Positions 33,358 through 33,498 of a stretch of DNA of 33,498 bases are shown here, in pieces. Numbering within the stretch: position 1 is the stretch's first letter; every line of letters starts with the position of its first letter. Under the pieces are notes generated by a model. It worked only from the letters and a program-made list of their open reading frames with translations. It was not told the DNA's origin and ran no database searches. The translations under genes and the position numbers were made by a program. Source of the DNA: an uncultured Bacillota bacterium (GTDB lineage Bacteria; Bacillota; Clostridia; Peptostreptococcales; Anaerovoracaceae); contig CAKMKG010000044.1 in assembly GCA_927441425.1 (NCBI GenBank), positions 1-33,498 of the forward strand, read 5' to 3'.

Positions 33358-33486
33358 GGTAGTATCCCAAGTTTTGTGTAAACTCTAAAAATTGATGTAG
33401 AATATTGAAAAATAACGAAAGGGTTAAGGGCCTTGAAAAGCTCTTAACCCTTATCCATAGTATACATATGCTTTTAAGCAAGTCAA
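33358..33486 (+). repeat. Insertion-sequence end, copy 2
   Basis: The tip (GGTAGTATCCC, degenerate at its outer bases) and AAGTTTTGTGTAAACTCTAA match copy 1. The subterminal stem is AAGGGTTAAG (33419-33428) with CTTAACCCTT (33443-33452), a different sequence at the same offset. A minus-strand TTGACT (33486-33481) and TATACT (33464-33459) pair, 16 bases apart, mirrors copy 1. The element continues beyond the window, so a transposase may follow. Confidence 0.6.
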
Positions 33487-33498
33487 TATAGGGCTTGA

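Noticed and set aside
1..33498. CRISPR array, tRNA or rRNA genes, restriction or phage-defence systems
   Set aside because: I saw no regularly spaced direct repeats, no cloverleaf-like sequence and no recognisable defence or phage gene.

Overview
The window looks like chromosomal DNA of a low-GC anaerobic Firmicute, most likely a member of Clostridia. The support is AT-rich intergenic DNA, purine-rich Shine-Dalgarno sequences, textbook TTGACA/TATAAT-type promoters, a Bacillus-like mccA/mccB gene pair, lipoprotein-type substrate-binding proteins and Rrf2 regulators. No rRNA or tRNA gene and no CRISPR array was seen. Everything is read from sequence alone, and functional names rest on recognised motifs.

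Left part (1-10804): the last codons of an OmpR-type response regulator are followed by its sensor kinase. After a decayed gap carrying an insertion-sequence end comes a co-directional membrane/envelope cluster. It holds a large membrane-anchored parvulin-type foldase with a Cys/His patch, a fusion of a cation-diffusion-facilitator membrane domain to an HflK-type SPFH domain, HflC, a second HflK, a double zinc-ribbon protein, a minimal Ser/Thr protein-kinase-like protein, and a LysM-G5-M23 cell-wall peptidase. There is no FtsH gene. The fusion and its partners are the best candidate here for an undescribed system: a metal-linked SPFH membrane microdomain with its own foldase and kinase.

Middle scar (10805-11822): broken pieces of IS256-type transposase genes lie on the minus strand, followed by the C-terminal remnant of a NifB-like radical SAM gene.

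Right part (11838-33002): a dense sulfur island. One long operon (11922-20131) holds two polar amino-acid-type ABC importers. Between them lie the reverse-transsulfuration pair mccB-mccA, an AhpD-like protein and a short-chain dehydrogenase. Facing it are a PatB/MalY C-S lyase, a cystathionine gamma-synthase/lyase-type enzyme and a cysteine-free Rrf2 regulator (minus strand). Then come cysK; a tcdA-iscR-desulfurase-MoeB/ThiF-like operon; metY; an IS200-type element; a broken HD-domain gene; and a NifS-type desulfurase next to an XdhC-type molybdenum-cofactor protein. Four or five promoters in this island share an ATCATAC-type AT-rich, partly palindromic site at or just downstream of the -10 box. 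This suggests a local regulon controlled by one of the two Rrf2 proteins.

Right edge (33003-33498): two similar insertion-sequence ends 204 bp apart, each with a hairpin at the same distance from the tip and a minus-strand promoter pointing outward. A related end lies in the opposite orientation at 1843-1889.
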